Positions 29,582 through 39,596 of a stretch of 64,000 nt of DNA are shown here, in pieces; positions within the stretch are counted from its first letter, which is position 1; each line of letters begins with the position of its first letter. The stretch covers positions 1-64,000 of the forward strand of contig JANXAM010000002.1 in the NCBI GenBank assembly GCA_025062155.1, in the 5' to 3' direction. A program made the position numbers and the translations under genes. This DNA is from Gloeomargarita sp. SKYB120. GTDB lineage: Bacteria > Cyanobacteriota > Cyanobacteriia > Gloeomargaritales > Gloeomargaritaceae. The notes beneath the pieces are model-generated. The model was not told where the DNA came from, did no database searches, and saw only the letters and a program-made list of their open reading frames with translations.

Positions 29582-30214
29582 ATGGCGGGCTGCTTTATTT
29601 CCCTCGAGGGCATCGAAGGTGCCGGCAAAACCACCCAGATGCACCGGCTGGCTGCTTGGCTCCAGCGCCTGGGCTATAGCGTCTTGACCACCCGCGAACC
29701 CGGCGGCACCGCGCTAGGTCAATCCCTGCGGTCCTTGCTGCTGCATCACGTGCTCCCCGAGCGCAGCGAGTTACTCCTGTACGCCGCCGACCGGGCCGCC
29801 CACGTCGCCCAGGTCCTGCAACCCGCCCTGCAACGACAACAGGTGGTCCTATGCGACCGCTATACCGACTCGACGGTGGCCTACCAGGGGTACGGGCGGG
29901 GCATGGACCTCCACCTCATCGAGCAAGTCAACGCCATTGCCACCGGCGGCCTCATGCCCGATTTGACCCTGTGGTTGGATGTGCCGGTGGAAGTCGGACT
30001 CCGGCGGGTGCGGGGGCGGGGCGCCCTCAACACCATCGAACAAGAGTCCCTGGCCTTTCACGAGCGCGTGCGCCAGGGGTATCAGGCCCTTGCCGAGCAG
30101 CATCCCCAGCGCATTTGCCGGATTGATGCCGCATCGGACACAGAAACCGTTTTCAAACAGATTCAGGCGGCGATTGAGGGTCGCTGGAGTGCCCATGCCA
30201 GCGAATGCCAATAA
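29582..30214 (+). CDS. tmk: thymidylate kinase
   Basis: A 210-residue kinase that phosphorylates dTMP to dTDP. The P-loop is EGIEGAGKTTQ, the DRX motif is LCDRYTDSTVAYQGYGRG, TREPGGTALGQ binds the substrate, and the lid region is around RVRGRGALNTIE. The frame is open upstream through the tRNA region, but ATG 29582 directly before AGCFISLEG gives the family length. Its 3' end overlaps crtR by 62 bases on the opposite strand. The thymidylate synthase-like gene lies 22 kb away. Confidence 0.96.
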   Translation: MAGCFISLEGIEGAGKTTQMHRLAAWLQRLGYSVLTTREPGGTALGQSLRSLLLHHVLPERSELLLYAADRAAHVAQVLQPALQRQQVVLCDRYTDSTVAYQGYGRGMDLHLIEQVNAIATGGLMPDLTLWLDVPVEVGLRRVRGRGALNTIEQESLAFHERVRQGYQALAEQHPQRICRIDAASDTETVFKQIQAAIEGRWSAHASECQ

Positions 30215-31067
30215 ACAAGTCGTACAGAAAGCTCAGGAAACTGCGGGAATCCTCCCATAACCCCAGCGTCTGCGGCGACCCATGGGCCGTCAGTGTGGGT
30301 TTCATCAGGTGGTACACCCGCTGGTAGTGATACCAGGGAATCGAAGGCCAGAGGTGGTGAATCAAGTGATAGTTTTGGCCTAGGATTAACCAGTTCCAAA
30401 GGCGGCTGGGATAGACCCGCGCATTGGTCCAGCGGCCCCGCTCGCGAAATGGCCGGTGGGGCAAGTAATCAAAAAACAATCCCAGCGCCAGTCCCACCAC
30501 CAGCGCCGGCGAAAACCAAAAATTCATCAGGTAGCCCAAAAAGCCGTAGTAGCAGGCGGCCCCAATCACCCCCGCTACAATCAACCGGCTGATGCCCCAT
30601 TCCCACAGGTCATTGCCCTGCCACAACCGCCGCCGGAAGAAGTAGATCTCGTGGTAGAAAAACCGTGCGGCGATCAACCACAGCGGCCCGCCGGTGGAGA
30701 CAAAGTGGTCCGGGTCATTTTTCGGGTCGTTGACGTGGGCGTGGTGCTGCATGTGGACGCGCGTAAATACCGGGAACGTAAACCCCAACATCAAAGCGCT
30801 CACATGGCCCATCGCTGCATTGAGCCACCGATTTTGGTGCGCCGCCTGGTGGGACGCATCGTGGATCACCGTCCCCGCTAAATGCAACGCCAGCACATTA
30901 CACCCAAAACACAACGGCGGCCACCAGTCCCAGCACCAGTACCCCAACGCTGAACTCACCGCCAAGCCCAACGCAAGACTGAAAATGGCCAAGGTGGGAT
31001 TCCAATAGTTCCCAGGCGCAACCAGGTACTCCTTCGGCGGCAGATGCAACACCGGCGGCGCAACCAT
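30153..31067 (-). CDS. crtR: beta-carotene hydroxylase CrtR
   Basis: A 304-residue membrane di-iron hydroxylase that converts beta-carotene to zeaxanthin in cyanobacteria. Histidine boxes are HDASHQAAHQ, HMQHHAHVNDP and HLIHHLWPSIPWYHY, in the order and spacing of fatty-acid-desaturase-like enzymes. Several hydrophobic segments surround them (ALGLAVSSALGYWCWDWW, LIVAGVIGAACYYGFLGYLM). The N terminus (VLHLPPKEYLVAPGNYWNP) is typical of CrtR. It is divergent from queF, 137 bases apart, and overlaps tmk tail to tail. Confidence 0.93.
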   Translation of the reverse strand: MVAPPVLHLPPKEYLVAPGNYWNPTLAIFSLALGLAVSSALGYWCWDWWPPLCFGCNVLALHLAGTVIHDASHQAAHQNRWLNAAMGHVSALMLGFTFPVFTRVHMQHHAHVNDPKNDPDHFVSTGGPLWLIAARFFYHEIYFFRRRLWQGNDLWEWGISRLIVAGVIGAACYYGFLGYLMNFWFSPALVVGLALGLFFDYLPHRPFRERGRWTNARVYPSRLWNWLILGQNYHLIHHLWPSIPWYHYQRVYHLMKPTLTAHGSPQTLGLWEDSRSFLSFLYDLFIGIRWHGHSSDPQSPPESV

Positions 31068-31204
31068 GAACGCAGCTCCTCCAAAAAATAGTCGAGTTAC
31101 CCCAATTGTTTACTATAGGACAGAATGAGAAATAACATGAAGTTTTGTTAATGGGTGGAGCGGAGGCCGTGCTAGAGTGGGAGAGCGAGGGTGGGAGTGA
31201 GACA

Positions 31205-31648
31205 ATGACGGCAATTTCCGAGCCTTACGGGGAGCGGCTCATTCGCGAGGCCAAGCTCATCACCTTTCCCAACCCGCGTCCAGGGCGGCGGTATTGGATT
31301 CACATCACGCTGCCGGAGTTCACCTGCAAATGCCCCTTTTCGGGCTATCCCGACTTCGCCACGATTTATCTGGACTACATCCCCAACCAAAAGCTGGTGG
31401 AACTCAAGTCCATCAAGCTTTACATCAACAGTTATCGGGACAAACAGATTTCCCACGAGGCGGCGGCCAATCAAATCCTGGATGATTTTGTGGCAGCGGT
31501 GGAACCTCTGGCGGTGCAATTGAAGGCGGACTTCAACCCGCGCGGCAACGTGCATACGGTGGTGGAAGTGGTGTACCCGGATTCACCAACGGGGAAATTG
31601 TCGGAGCAGTTGCTCCACCTGGTCGGCGGGCAGGGGCCGGCAGAATAA
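31205..31648 (+). CDS. queF: preQ0 reductase QueF
   Basis: A 147-residue NADPH-dependent 7-cyano-7-deazaguanine reductase of the single-domain type, making preQ1 for tRNA queuosine. The catalytic cysteine lies in TCKCPFSGYPDFATIYLDY. The conserved ELKSIKLYINSYRD and SHEAAANQILDDF follow, and DFNPRGNVHTVVE is the late motif. ATG 31205 has GGGAGTGAG before it. The last 66 bases overlap the end of the GGDEF-EAL gene on the other strand. Confidence 0.97.
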   Translation: MTAISEPYGERLIREAKLITFPNPRPGRRYWIHITLPEFTCKCPFSGYPDFATIYLDYIPNQKLVELKSIKLYINSYRDKQISHEAAANQILDDFVAAVEPLAVQLKADFNPRGNVHTVVEVVYPDSPTGKLSEQLLHLVGGQGPAE

Positions 31649-34360
31649 AAAGCCTTGGGCGTAACGACAGTTGAGGGTCTCTAACAGTTGGCGCTGGGCG
31701 GCAGTCTCCACCCCTTCGGCGGTTACCTCCATCTGTAGGCTCCGGGCTAGAGTCATGATCACCCGCACGATTTCCTCCGATTCCCGGTCTTGCCCTATCT
31801 GGGACACAAAGGACCGGTCAATCTTGAGATGGTCAATGGGAAACCGATGCAACCGGCTCAGGGACGAATGACCCGTACCGAAATCGTCAATGCAGGCACG
31901 GACCCCCATCGTCTTGAGCTGGCGCAGCACCGTCGCCGCCGCATCGGAACTGGCCAGCACTGTCTCGGTAATTTCTAAACACAGGCACGCCGGCGGTAAA
32001 CCGGTCGTCGCCAGGATTTCCTGTACCTGCCTCACCAGATGCGGATCCAGGAACTGTCGCCCCGACAGGTTGACGCTCAGGCGTACCGTCGCCATGTCGG
32101 GCCATTCGGTTTGCCACCGCCGCATTTGCCCGCAGGCCTCCTGGAGCACCCATTGTCCCAGTGGGAGAATGAGACCGGTTTCCTCCGCCAGGGGGATAAA
32201 TTCCGTCGGCGACACCCAGCCCCAGTCGGGATGGAGCCAGCGCACCAGGGCCTCGAGGCCGGCCAAGCAACCGCTCGCCAAGTCAATGATGGGTTGGTAG
32301 TACAACTGGAGTTCCCCCCGGTCCATCGCCCGACGCAGATCGGTCTCCAGTTGTAGGGTGCGCAGGGCCGCCCTGTGCATTCCCTGGTCGAACACCACCG
32401 TACAAGCTTTGCCTCGGGATTTGGCCTGATGCATTGCCACGTCCGCATCCCGCAGGATCTCCTCTGGACAGCGATACGGGCCTGGACCCAGCACGATGCC
32501 AATACTGACGCTGGTGAAGACCTCCAGCCCGTTGTGTCCGACGGGAAACGGCTGGCGAAAGGCGTGATGAATCCGCTCCGCCACTTGGCAGGCTTCGGCC
32601 ACGCCGGTGATGCCGCGAAGCAGGACGGCAAACTCATCGCCTCCAAACCGAGCCAGCAGGTTCTTTGGCGTCACACACTGGCGCAACCGCTGGGCAATCA
32701 TCACCAGCAGCTCGTCTCCAGCCATGTGTCCCAGACTGTCGTTGACCACCTTAAACCGGTCTAAATCCAGAAACAGCACCGCAAAATGCAGGGGCGGTTC
32801 GGATATTTGCAGGGCCGCCGTCAGTTGTTCCCAAAACAGGGCACGGTTGGCCAGGCCAGTCAAGGCGTCGTGGGTGGCATCGTGACGCAGGCGAGCTTCC
32901 GTCTCCTTGCGGCGGGTGATGTCCGTTAGGGAACCAGCCATGCGATAGGCTTGTCCATCCGTGTCCCGCACCGCCAAGCCCCGGCACAGCACCCAGCGAT
33001 AACGCCCATCGCGGTGAGCCAGCCGGTGTTCGCTCACAAAATAGTCCGTCAATCCCGACAGGTGGGCCGCCAGTTCGTTGCGCACTCGCTCCCGGTCCTC
33101 CGGGTGAATCCGGCTGATCCACTCATCGGGGTTGGGGCTGAGTTCGCCCGGTTGGTAGCCCAGCATCTCCAGCCAGCGTCCCGAGAAGTACATCTCGTTC
33201 GTGGTCAAATCCCAGTCCCACAGCCCATCGTTAGCTCCCTGGAGCGCCAGCGCATAGCGTTCTTGGGTCTCCCGCAGCGCCTCCTCCACCCGTCGTCGTT
33301 CCGTCAGGTCGCTGAACGTACAAAGCACCTGGGATACCCGGCCCTGGTCATCGAACTGGGGTTCCGCTGTGACCAGCAGCCACACCCGGTCTTGCCGTTG
33401 TTGGCGGTACACCCCCAGCAGCACATTGCGTACCCTTTGCCCTGTGGTTAACGCGCGCCATACCGGCCATTCCTGGGGGGGTAACGGTTGCCCCCGTTCA
33501 TCAATTACATTCCAGTGCTGGCCCTGCAGCCCATATTGCTCTAACTGGCGGGCGGTGACCCCGAGAATGTCCAGGGCGGCCCGGTTGCTCAAGAGATGTT
33601 CCCCTTGCGCACCCCACAGTTGCACGCCGACATGCAAGTCTTCGATGAGCCGGCGAAAGCGGTCTTCACTTCGGCGCAATTCAGCCTCCAACCGGCGCTG
33701 CTCCGTCACATCCAGGCCCACAAACACGGCGGCTTGCCCTTGCCGGTACTTCTGGGCAATAACCCAATAGTTGTGCGCCGCCATGCGCAATTCCGTCGCG
33801 CATCGCAGGTAGGGGTCGGGGTCGGCAAACACCCGCCGCACAAAAGCCTCAAATCCTGGATGCGGGTAAAGAAACCCCACCGGTTGCCCTGGAAAGGCTG
33901 TCACCGGCAAATTCAGCGCGTGGGCCAACTGGCGGTTTACCCCCAGGTAATGCAGGTCTTTCCCAATCCAGGACACCATGCCCGGAAACGCATCCAGCAC
34001 CATCTGCAGTTCCTGGCGGTCCATACCCCCGGCGGTGGCGAGCGCTGTCACATCCAAGACCCAGCCCCAGCGTTGGCCGTGCCAGACCTGGCCATGCACC
34101 CAGACCTGCCGCAGCGTCCCGTTGGGCAAAATCCAGCCGTGTTCCACGTGTAAAACCGTGTTTTCGACCGCCAACCACTGCTCCCAAGCGTATCGCACGT
34201 CTCCCTGTTGCGACGGTGGTATCTTCTGTAACCAGTCCGCCAGGGTACAGGCGCATTCCCCGCAACTCAAACCTAATTTCTCCTGTAACAGCGGGTTACA
34301 TTCGAGCCGACCTTCAGCCCACCGCCACAGGCCCCAAACCTCCACACCCGTTGCCGCCAT
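31583..34360 (-). CDS. PAS-GGDEF-EAL signalling protein
   Basis: A 925-residue soluble c-di-GMP enzyme. Several PAS-type sensor domains occupy about residues 110-480 (for example [20 protein letters not shown] and [17 protein letters not shown]). They are followed by DGC domain [13 protein letters not shown]-type sequence (here [16 protein letters not shown], near residue 570), which keeps GGDEF intact. The inhibitory RxxD five residues upstream is absent (TPKN). The EAL domain starts at [13 protein letters not shown] and has [15 protein letters not shown] and [11 protein letters not shown], so the phosphodiesterase residues appear intact too. No membrane helices are seen. It may carry both activities or use one as a sensor; this cannot be read from sequence. 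Confidence 0.93.
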   Translation of the reverse strand: MAATGVEVWGLWRWAEGRLECNPLLQEKLGLSCGECACTLADWLQKIPPSQQGDVRYAWEQWLAVENTVLHVEHGWILPNGTLRQVWVHGQVWHGQRWGWVLDVTALATAGGMDRQELQMVLDAFPGMVSWIGKDLHYLGVNRQLAHALNLPVTAFPGQPVGFLYPHPGFEAFVRRVFADPDPYLRCATELRMAAHNYWVIAQKYRQGQAAVFVGLDVTEQRRLEAELRRSEDRFRRLIEDLHVGVQLWGAQGEHLLSNRAALDILGVTARQLEQYGLQGQHWNVIDERGQPLPPQEWPVWRALTTGQRVRNVLLGVYRQQRQDRVWLLVTAEPQFDDQGRVSQVLCTFSDLTERRRVEEALRETQERYALALQGANDGLWDWDLTTNEMYFSGRWLEMLGYQPGELSPNPDEWISRIHPEDRERVRNELAAHLSGLTDYFVSEHRLAHRDGRYRWVLCRGLAVRDTDGQAYRMAGSLTDITRRKETEARLRHDATHDALTGLANRALFWEQLTAALQISEPPLHFAVLFLDLDRFKVVNDSLGHMAGDELLVMIAQRLRQCVTPKNLLARFGGDEFAVLLRGITGVAEACQVAERIHHAFRQPFPVGHNGLEVFTSVSIGIVLGPGPYRCPEEILRDADVAMHQAKSRGKACTVVFDQGMHRAALRTLQLETDLRRAMDRGELQLYYQPIIDLASGCLAGLEALVRWLHPDWGWVSPTEFIPLAEETGLILPLGQWVLQEACGQMRRWQTEWPDMATVRLSVNLSGRQFLDPHLVRQVQEILATTGLPPACLCLEITETVLASSDAAATVLRQLKTMGVRACIDDFGTGHSSLSRLHRFPIDHLKIDRSFVSQIGQDRESEEIVRVIMTLARSLQMEVTAEGVETAAQRQLLETLNCRYAQGFLFCRPLPADQVEQLLRQFPRW

Positions 34361-34530
34361 GGCCCATTCTGGCGCTTGCTGCTCCCATGTTAACCGTACC
34401 CCCGGCCTTCTCCCAATATCAACAATTGCTACACCGTGCGAAATTTTATTGCAAAACCCCAGCGCTTCAGCAACGGATTTCTCATTTACCCGGACAATGC
34501 GAAACGAGAACGTTGTGGAGTGTAGTAGCG

Positions 34531-35382
34531 ATGACCCAATCCACGTCTGCCCACAATTTGGGCATCAGTGATTTTTCGCCCCAGGACCGGATTGAGTGGC
34601 GCAGCCCCGCCGACACCGACTTCATCATTCGCGCCGCCTACCGGCAAGTCTTGGGCAACGACTATTTGATGAGCAGTGAGCGGCTGACCTACGCCGAATC
34701 CCAATTGCGCAACGGCAACATCACCGTGCGAGAGTTTGTGCGGGCGCTGGCCAAATCCGAGCTGTATAAACAAAAGTTTTTCTACCCGAATTCCAACAAC
34801 CGCTTCATCGAGTTAAATTACAAGCACCTGTTGGGCCGCGCCCCCTACGACCAGAGCGAAATTGCCTACCACCTCGACCTGTACCACAAACAGGGCTACG
34901 ACGCGGAAATTGACAGCTACATTGACAGCCCGGAATACGCCGCCAACTTTGGCGAAAATAGCGTGCCAACCTACCGGGGCTTTTGGACGCAACCGGGCCA
35001 AAAGGTGGTCGGGTTTACCCGCATGTTCCGGCTGTACCGGGGTTATGCCAACAGCGACCGAGCGCAACTGGAACACGCTATGCCCCGCCTGAACTGGGAA
35101 CTCGCCCGGAACAAAGCCAGCACGGTTGTTGCGCCGTCGGGGGTCAATGACGCCTGGGCCTACCGCCCGCCCCAAAATTTCGTCTCCCAATCGCGCCAAG
35201 GTCCAACGCTGGGGCAAGACACGCGCATGTACCGGGTGGAAGTGGTTGGTCTGGCTGGACCCGGCTATCCCAAGGTGCGGCGGGTGACCACAACGTTTCT
35301 AGTGCCTTACGACCAGCTTTCCCAGCGCCTGCAACAAATCCAGCGGCAGGGGGGACGGATTGCGGGGGTAACGCCTGCATAA
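34531..35382 (+). CDS. cpcC: phycobilisome rod linker (CpcC type)
   Basis: A 283-residue rod linker that joins phycocyanin (or phycoerythrocyanin) hexamers. The Pfam-type linker domain runs from about residue 28 to 150 ([38 protein letters not shown] and [18 protein letters not shown]). [15 protein letters not shown] and [13 protein letters not shown]-like stretches follow. The C-terminal CpcD-like domain is [19 protein letters not shown] to [10 protein letters not shown]. It stands alone; no phycocyanin subunit or lyase genes are near, so it is probably a second, dispersed linker. PecC is an alternative name. ATG 34531 starts [11 protein letters not shown]. Confidence 0.9.
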   Translation: MTQSTSAHNLGISDFSPQDRIEWRSPADTDFIIRAAYRQVLGNDYLMSSERLTYAESQLRNGNITVREFVRALAKSELYKQKFFYPNSNNRFIELNYKHLLGRAPYDQSEIAYHLDLYHKQGYDAEIDSYIDSPEYAANFGENSVPTYRGFWTQPGQKVVGFTRMFRLYRGYANSDRAQLEHAMPRLNWELARNKASTVVAPSGVNDAWAYRPPQNFVSQSRQGPTLGQDTRMYRVEVVGLAGPGYPKVRRVTTTFLVPYDQLSQRLQQIQRQGGRIAGVTPA

Positions 35383-35390
35383 AGTGACCA

Positions 35391-35421
35391 AAGGGGGAGT
35401 AGAGAAATCCTATTCCCCCTT
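35391..35421 (+). terminator. strong hairpin after the rod linker gene
   Basis: AAGGGGGAGTAG (35391-35402) pairs with CTATTCCCCCTT (35410-35421): 12 pairs, one a G-U wobble, with a 7-base loop. It starts eight bases after the linker stop. No T run follows, so it may stop transcription weakly or protect the mRNA 3' end. Confidence 0.6.
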
Positions 35422-35742
35422 CATCGAACCATCAAAAGCAAAGCCGACTTATCTGTGCTGGTCATCCGTTGGGTCTTGGGGCCAAGCCTTGTTTTCTAAA
35501 AAACTAAGCTAACTTAGCTACGGCAATCCTCAAGCAGGTTGGAACAGGGGCCAGGGATTAGGAAAGGCAAACTTTTGATAGCTCAAGGCAAACTCAAATA
35601 ACCACTTGACAACTGAACATGAACCTAGCCTGTACCAACAACTCCTGAGACACAGCTTCCACCAGATTTTCACTCACCATTCCGCTGTATCTTGACCATC
35701 ACACGGACCTACGAAAGTCCTCGACTCCTTGGGATTTATCGC

Positions 35743-35845
35743 TATAGCTAAGCTGCTTTAGTTTGTCAGAGAGAAGAGAGAAAACCCAAAGGCGGGGCCG
35801 TGCGCTGGGACTCAAGGGCTGACAACCATAGATGGCTTGGCTATA
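35743..35845. mobile_element. 103-bp MITE-like element, copy B
   Basis: The ends are TATAGCTAAGC and GCTTGGCTATA, an imperfect 11-base terminal inverted repeat with outer TA, as in elements that duplicate a TA target. The interior matches the copy at 47972-48074 with about four differences in 103 bases. It encodes nothing. The surrounding gap, 35422-36044, holds no gene that I can see; other fragments of the same end sequence occur at about 35512-35524 and 35930-35940, so the gap looks like a pile-up of repeat remnants. Confidence 0.85.
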
Positions 35846-36044
35846 AAAGCAGTCAGTTTGTCGCAGCCAAGAATTGGGGCTGGCAGCTCAGGGATTTCAG
35901 CCGTCACCCATGTCAAGCATTCTGTGCTCAGCTATAGCCACAAACTAGATGAAGCCGTCCTACGGCCTCAGCTCAGGACCTGTTATGCATAAGCAACCTC
36001 TGCGAACTTCCTTAAAATAAAGGGGCGGATATGGACAGGTATCC

Positions 36045-36929
36045 ATGTGGCAAAAATTACAGCGACCGACCTGTGAATTGCGCTGGGGCTGGGGACGTTT
36101 TCTGCTCAAGTTTGCCAACGGATTGGAAATCCAAGGGCGACAAGAGCAATTGACGGCTCTGACATTGCTGGTCTTGGCTTACCTGGCGACGCCATCTCCC
36201 CCCACGCTACCACCTGAATCGTCCGGCGAGATGGTTCCCGTGGACGAATCCTTGCCGGCACCCCCGCGCTATCACCTGCAATTGACCGGTTTGGCGCCGG
36301 CGCTGCACCTGACGCTCCAGGAACTCTACGACTTGGCCTGGGTGTTGGAAGCGGCCCGCACGCCTCGCTTTCCTTGGTGGCAACAACTGGCCGGATGGCT
36401 AGCGCTGGGAACCGGGTTAGCCGTGGCTATTGTCTTAGCTCGCATTCCTCGCCCGGTGGAAGTGCAAGTAGTGACGCCCTTGCCGCCAAAACGCGAGAAA
36501 TCAGCACCTAAAGCGCCGGCATCGCTACCACCGCCGCCCCCTGCATTGACTTTGGAGAAGGTCACCGCGCTGCCGCCGCCTGCACCACCGCCGCCAGTTC
36601 CGAAACCACAAACTCAAGCCAACCCGAAGCTTGCTCCCCAAACATCACCACCGCCAGAACTGCACGGCATCCAGCGCTATTTCCAGCAACGGTGGCAACC
36701 CCCAGACACGTTGCAACAGCCTTTGACCTACCGGTTGGTCGTCACGCCGACGGGCGCTCTCAGCCGGATCGTTCCCCTATCACCGGAAGCGGGACTGTTT
36801 CTCGACCAGACGCCCATGCCGCTTGTCGGGGAAACGTTCATGGGTGCCATTCCCAAGACGGCGCAGTTGCAAGTGGTGTTGGAACCAAGTGGACAGGTGC
36901 GGGTGTGGTTCGAGCAGTGGGTGGATTAA
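36045..36929 (+). CDS. DUF4335-like membrane-anchored protein
   Basis: A 294-residue protein laid out like the DUF4335 protein at 38648. An N-terminal domain (RPTCELRWGWGRFLLKFANG, later YHLQLTGLAPALHLTLQELY and DLAWVLEA) is followed by a single helix (LAGWLALGTGLAVAIVLAR), a proline-rich linker (PPPPPALTLEKVTALPPPAP) and a C-terminal domain (TYRLVVTPTGALSRIVPLSP). The parallel motif in the other protein is VQLDLTTIQLFDLTEACDQ. I infer it is a divergent paralogue. Function is unknown; the shape suggests a bitopic membrane protein. It ends in TTAA shared with the stop of the next, convergent gene. Confidence 0.65.
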   Translation: MWQKLQRPTCELRWGWGRFLLKFANGLEIQGRQEQLTALTLLVLAYLATPSPPTLPPESSGEMVPVDESLPAPPRYHLQLTGLAPALHLTLQELYDLAWVLEAARTPRFPWWQQLAGWLALGTGLAVAIVLARIPRPVEVQVVTPLPPKREKSAPKAPASLPPPPPALTLEKVTALPPPAPPPPVPKPQTQANPKLAPQTSPPPELHGIQRYFQQRWQPPDTLQQPLTYRLVVTPTGALSRIVPLSPEAGLFLDQTPMPLVGETFMGAIPKTAQLQVVLEPSGQVRVWFEQWVD

Positions 36930-37933
36930 CTGATCGTCAGCACCAGCTTGCCCATGAACCCTCCCTGTTCCAACTGGCGGTGGGCGGCAACCGCTTCGGT
37001 CAAGGGATAGGTGCGGGCGACCTTGACGCTCAAATGACCTTGGTCCACTAGGGCCGCCAGTTGCTCCAAAATACCGGTCTGGCGGATTTGCTCCTCCAGG
37101 AGATTGGCGGTCTGGGGCGTGAGCATGAGCGTGTAGCCAATCGTTAAATTGCGTTGGCGCGCCGTTTCCCAACCGGCACCCTGGGCGGGGGGTTGCAACA
37201 GCGTGACCAGGCGACCGTAGTACCGCACCGCTTTGGGGGTTTGGTGGAAGGTCTCGCCGCCAACGGTATCCAAGGCCAAATCCACGCCTTTGCCCTGGGT
37301 CTGGTACTGCACCGCCTGAGCAAAATCCGTCTCCCGGTAGTAAATCACCCCGTCAGCCCCCAGGATTTGCGCAAATTGCCCTTTTTCCAAGGAACTGACC
37401 GTGGTGAGCACCTGCGCGCCCCGGTGTTTAGCTAGTTGAATCGCCACATGCCCCACACCTCCGGCGCCCGCATGAATCAAAACCGTTTCGCCGGCTTGGA
37501 GTTGTCCCCGGTCGTACAGGGCTTCCCAGGCGGTAATCCCTACCAGGGGCAAGGCAGCAGCTTCCACAAAATCGAGCCGTTGGGGTTTGGGAGCCAGGGC
37601 TGTTTCTGGCAGGACAATGTACTCGGCATAACTGCCGGTCATACCCCCCAAGCCCCCGTAGCAGTAATAGACAGCTTGCCCTGGACGCACGCGGGTAACT
37701 TGGGAACCGCAGGCAATGACCACACCGCTCCCATCGCAGCCCAGAATGGCGGGTTGACCCGGCTGGAGTAACATGCCCCGGCGGCGCAGTTTGGTATCAA
37801 TCGGGTTGACGCTGGCTGCTTTGATTTGCACAAGCACCTGGTTGGGAAATTGGATGTCCGGGCGGGAAACCGATTGGTAAGCGAGAACTTCCGGTTCGCC
37901 AGGAGTCGTCATGACAATGGCAGCCATGGACAT
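36926..37933 (-). CDS. zinc-independent quinone oxidoreductase (MDR family)
   Basis: A 335-residue NADPH-dependent oxidoreductase of the medium-chain family. The N-terminal GroES-like domain has VLVQIKAASVNPIDTKLRRRG, and the Rossmann motif is HAGAGGVGHVAIQLAKHRGAQ. The structural and catalytic zinc cysteines of alcohol dehydrogenases are absent, as in quinone reductases. The in-frame ATG at 37933 has GGAGG six bases upstream; ATGs at 37939 and 37927 are alternatives. Substrate is unknown. It separates the two DUF4335-type genes and faces the DUF3038 gene across a 103-base divergent gap. Confidence 0.9.
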   Translation of the reverse strand: MSMAAIVMTTPGEPEVLAYQSVSRPDIQFPNQVLVQIKAASVNPIDTKLRRRGMLLQPGQPAILGCDGSGVVIACGSQVTRVRPGQAVYYCYGGLGGMTGSYAEYIVLPETALAPKPQRLDFVEAAALPLVGITAWEALYDRGQLQAGETVLIHAGAGGVGHVAIQLAKHRGAQVLTTVSSLEKGQFAQILGADGVIYYRETDFAQAVQYQTQGKGVDLALDTVGGETFHQTPKAVRYYGRLVTLLQPPAQGAGWETARQRNLTIGYTLMLTPQTANLLEEQIRQTGILEQLAALVDQGHLSVKVARTYPLTEAVAAHRQLEQGGFMGKLVLTIS

Positions 37934-38036
37934 AGGCATCCTCCGGCACGATTTGGTTAACCTATTATCGGTCAAGCCCGTAGCGGCGACGGCCCTTCCC
38001 TTAAACTGGTAAATTGGTGCCTAAAGCCGTTGGCCC

Positions 38037-38651
38037 ATGATGACCCAATCCCCGACCACAGAACTGGAGCAGGAAGGGTTGCTGGCGCTGCAACAGTTGC
38101 CGGACCCGGAACCCCCTTTGGAGCATTGCCCGCCGTCGGTGGCCGGGAAGTTGGATTTGTTGCTGCTGGCGATTGAAGCGCTGGACTACAACGCCGCAGA
38201 ACTGATGGTGATGGTGGTCAAGGAATTGGAACTGACGCGGGTGATTCCCAACCGGGTGACGCTGTGGCAACTGCGGGGGGCCAATCCCTTGCGCCGGGCC
38301 TACAATCGCCGGTTGCTCACCCTGAATCAGGCGCGGGCGCTGGTGCTGGTGCTGGTGTACCTAGCCAAACGATTGACCATTCTCATCCGGCAACTGCTCC
38401 TGGCGGCAGAACAACTGCAACAACATCACCTATCCCTGGCGCATCACCCTCGTTTGCATGACTATTGCCAGCGGTTTCGCAGCCACTTCCGCAAACGTAT
38501 GAACCTGCGCCGGGAACGTCTCCAGGTTTACCGGGACGACGAGCGGTTGAATCTGCTGGCGATGGATCTGTTGAACCAGTTGTTGTTTTGCACGGGCACC
38601 TGCGGGGCACAGCGGCTCTGGGCGAGTTTGTTTGCGGGGGATGTGCTGTGA
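38037..38651 (+). CDS. DUF3038 family protein
   Basis: A 204-residue cyanobacterial protein with helical character. The stretch AGKLDLLLLAIEALDYNAAE and RVIPNRVTLWQLRGANPLRR identify the family, and the C-terminal half is rich in Arg and Leu (HFRKRMNLRRERLQVY, LLNQLLFCTGTCGAQRLW). DUF3038 is usually found next to DUF4335 in cyanobacterial genomes, as here, which suggests a common process, but none has been assigned. Its TGA overlaps the GTG start of the DUF4335 gene (GTGA), a typical translationally coupled pair. Confidence 0.85.
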   Translation: MMTQSPTTELEQEGLLALQQLPDPEPPLEHCPPSVAGKLDLLLLAIEALDYNAAELMVMVVKELELTRVIPNRVTLWQLRGANPLRRAYNRRLLTLNQARALVLVLVYLAKRLTILIRQLLLAAEQLQQHHLSLAHHPRLHDYCQRFRSHFRKRMNLRRERLQVYRDDERLNLLAMDLLNQLLFCTGTCGAQRLWASLFAGDVL

Positions 38652-39589
38652 GTACGGTGGTGCGGGAATACCGGTTGCCCCATTGCACGTTGGTCTTGGA
38701 AGGCTTTAGTACCCAGATTGGCGGGCCGCTGGCGGTGCTGGTGCAAATGGATTGCTATTTGCCGGGGCTGGACCATCCCATGCGGGGGGGTCGGGAACTG
38801 CTGGAGCATTTATCCCGCACCGTAAGCGAGTATGTACAGAATTTGTTGAGTTACCGGGAACCCCGACCGGTGCATCCCCACGGGCCGGTGGCCTTGGAAC
38901 CTGTTGCCCATAACCTCCACCGGTTGCGCGTCCACCCCGAACTACTACAAGACGCGCGGGAGCCGGTGCAGTTGGATTTGACCACGATTCAATTGTTTGA
39001 CCTGACGGAAGCGTGCGACCAGGGCATGAGCGACCCGCAAACGCTCCCGGATTGGCGGTTCGATTTGACGCCCCGCATCCCCCGCACGGTGAAATTGGCG
39101 CAACAGGCCGTCCCGGTAGGCATGGGATTAGCGACGCTGGGGGCAGCGGCCTTGGCTTTTGCCTTACTACCAGCACCCAAAGTGGAACCGCCTCGCGAGT
39201 GGAAGGAGACGCCAGCGCCGGCGACCGAAGCCCAACCTCAACCGACACCCCCTGCACCATCACGTCCCACGCCGCAGGCCAGTCCTTCCCCAAGTCCTAC
39301 GCCCATGGCAAGTCCCACAGTAGTTCTCGACCCAACGGAATACAACCGGCTACTGGCCGTGCTGTACGACGAACTGGACAAGGCCTGGACCGAACGGATT
39401 ACCCAGGACATGAGTTTTCGGGTGCAGGTGAACCGCGAAGGAAAAATTGTCAACTTTATCCCCTTGGACCCTCCCACTGGCGAAGAGAAGTTACTGCCCC
39501 TGGAAAAACTCCGGCAACCTGGCGCACCCGTTGCGGAATTTCTCGTGGTGTTCAAGGCGTCAGGGGCGTTAGAAGTGGGCGCCTACTAA
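38648..39589 (+). CDS. DUF4335 family membrane-anchored protein
   Basis: A 313-residue protein. The N-terminal domain begins STVVREYRLPHCTLVLEGFS and contains GGRELLEHLSRTVSEYVQNL and the motif LTTIQLFDLTEACDQ. One hydrophobic helix (VGMGLATLGAAALAFALLP), a Pro/Ser/Thr-rich linker and a C-terminal domain (DLDKAWTERI-like region ending ASGALEVGAY) follow. The frame has no ATG; GTG 38648 overlaps the DUF3038 stop and fits the family start. It is likely translated by coupling. Its role is unknown; a bitopic protein with a soluble face on each side of the membrane is inferred. Confidence 0.82.
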   Translation: MSTVVREYRLPHCTLVLEGFSTQIGGPLAVLVQMDCYLPGLDHPMRGGRELLEHLSRTVSEYVQNLLSYREPRPVHPHGPVALEPVAHNLHRLRVHPELLQDAREPVQLDLTTIQLFDLTEACDQGMSDPQTLPDWRFDLTPRIPRTVKLAQQAVPVGMGLATLGAAALAFALLPAPKVEPPREWKETPAPATEAQPQPTPPAPSRPTPQASPSPSPTPMASPTVVLDPTEYNRLLAVLYDELDKAWTERITQDMSFRVQVNREGKIVNFIPLDPPTGEEKLLPLEKLRQPGAPVAEFLVVFKASGALEVGAY

Positions 39590-39596
39590 AGGCTGG

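Noticed and set aside
35422-36044. A CRISPR array or phage attachment site in the long gap
   Set aside because: No regularly spaced repeats were seen; the similarity between segments is explained by MITE-like fragments, and no integrase or tRNA is next to it.
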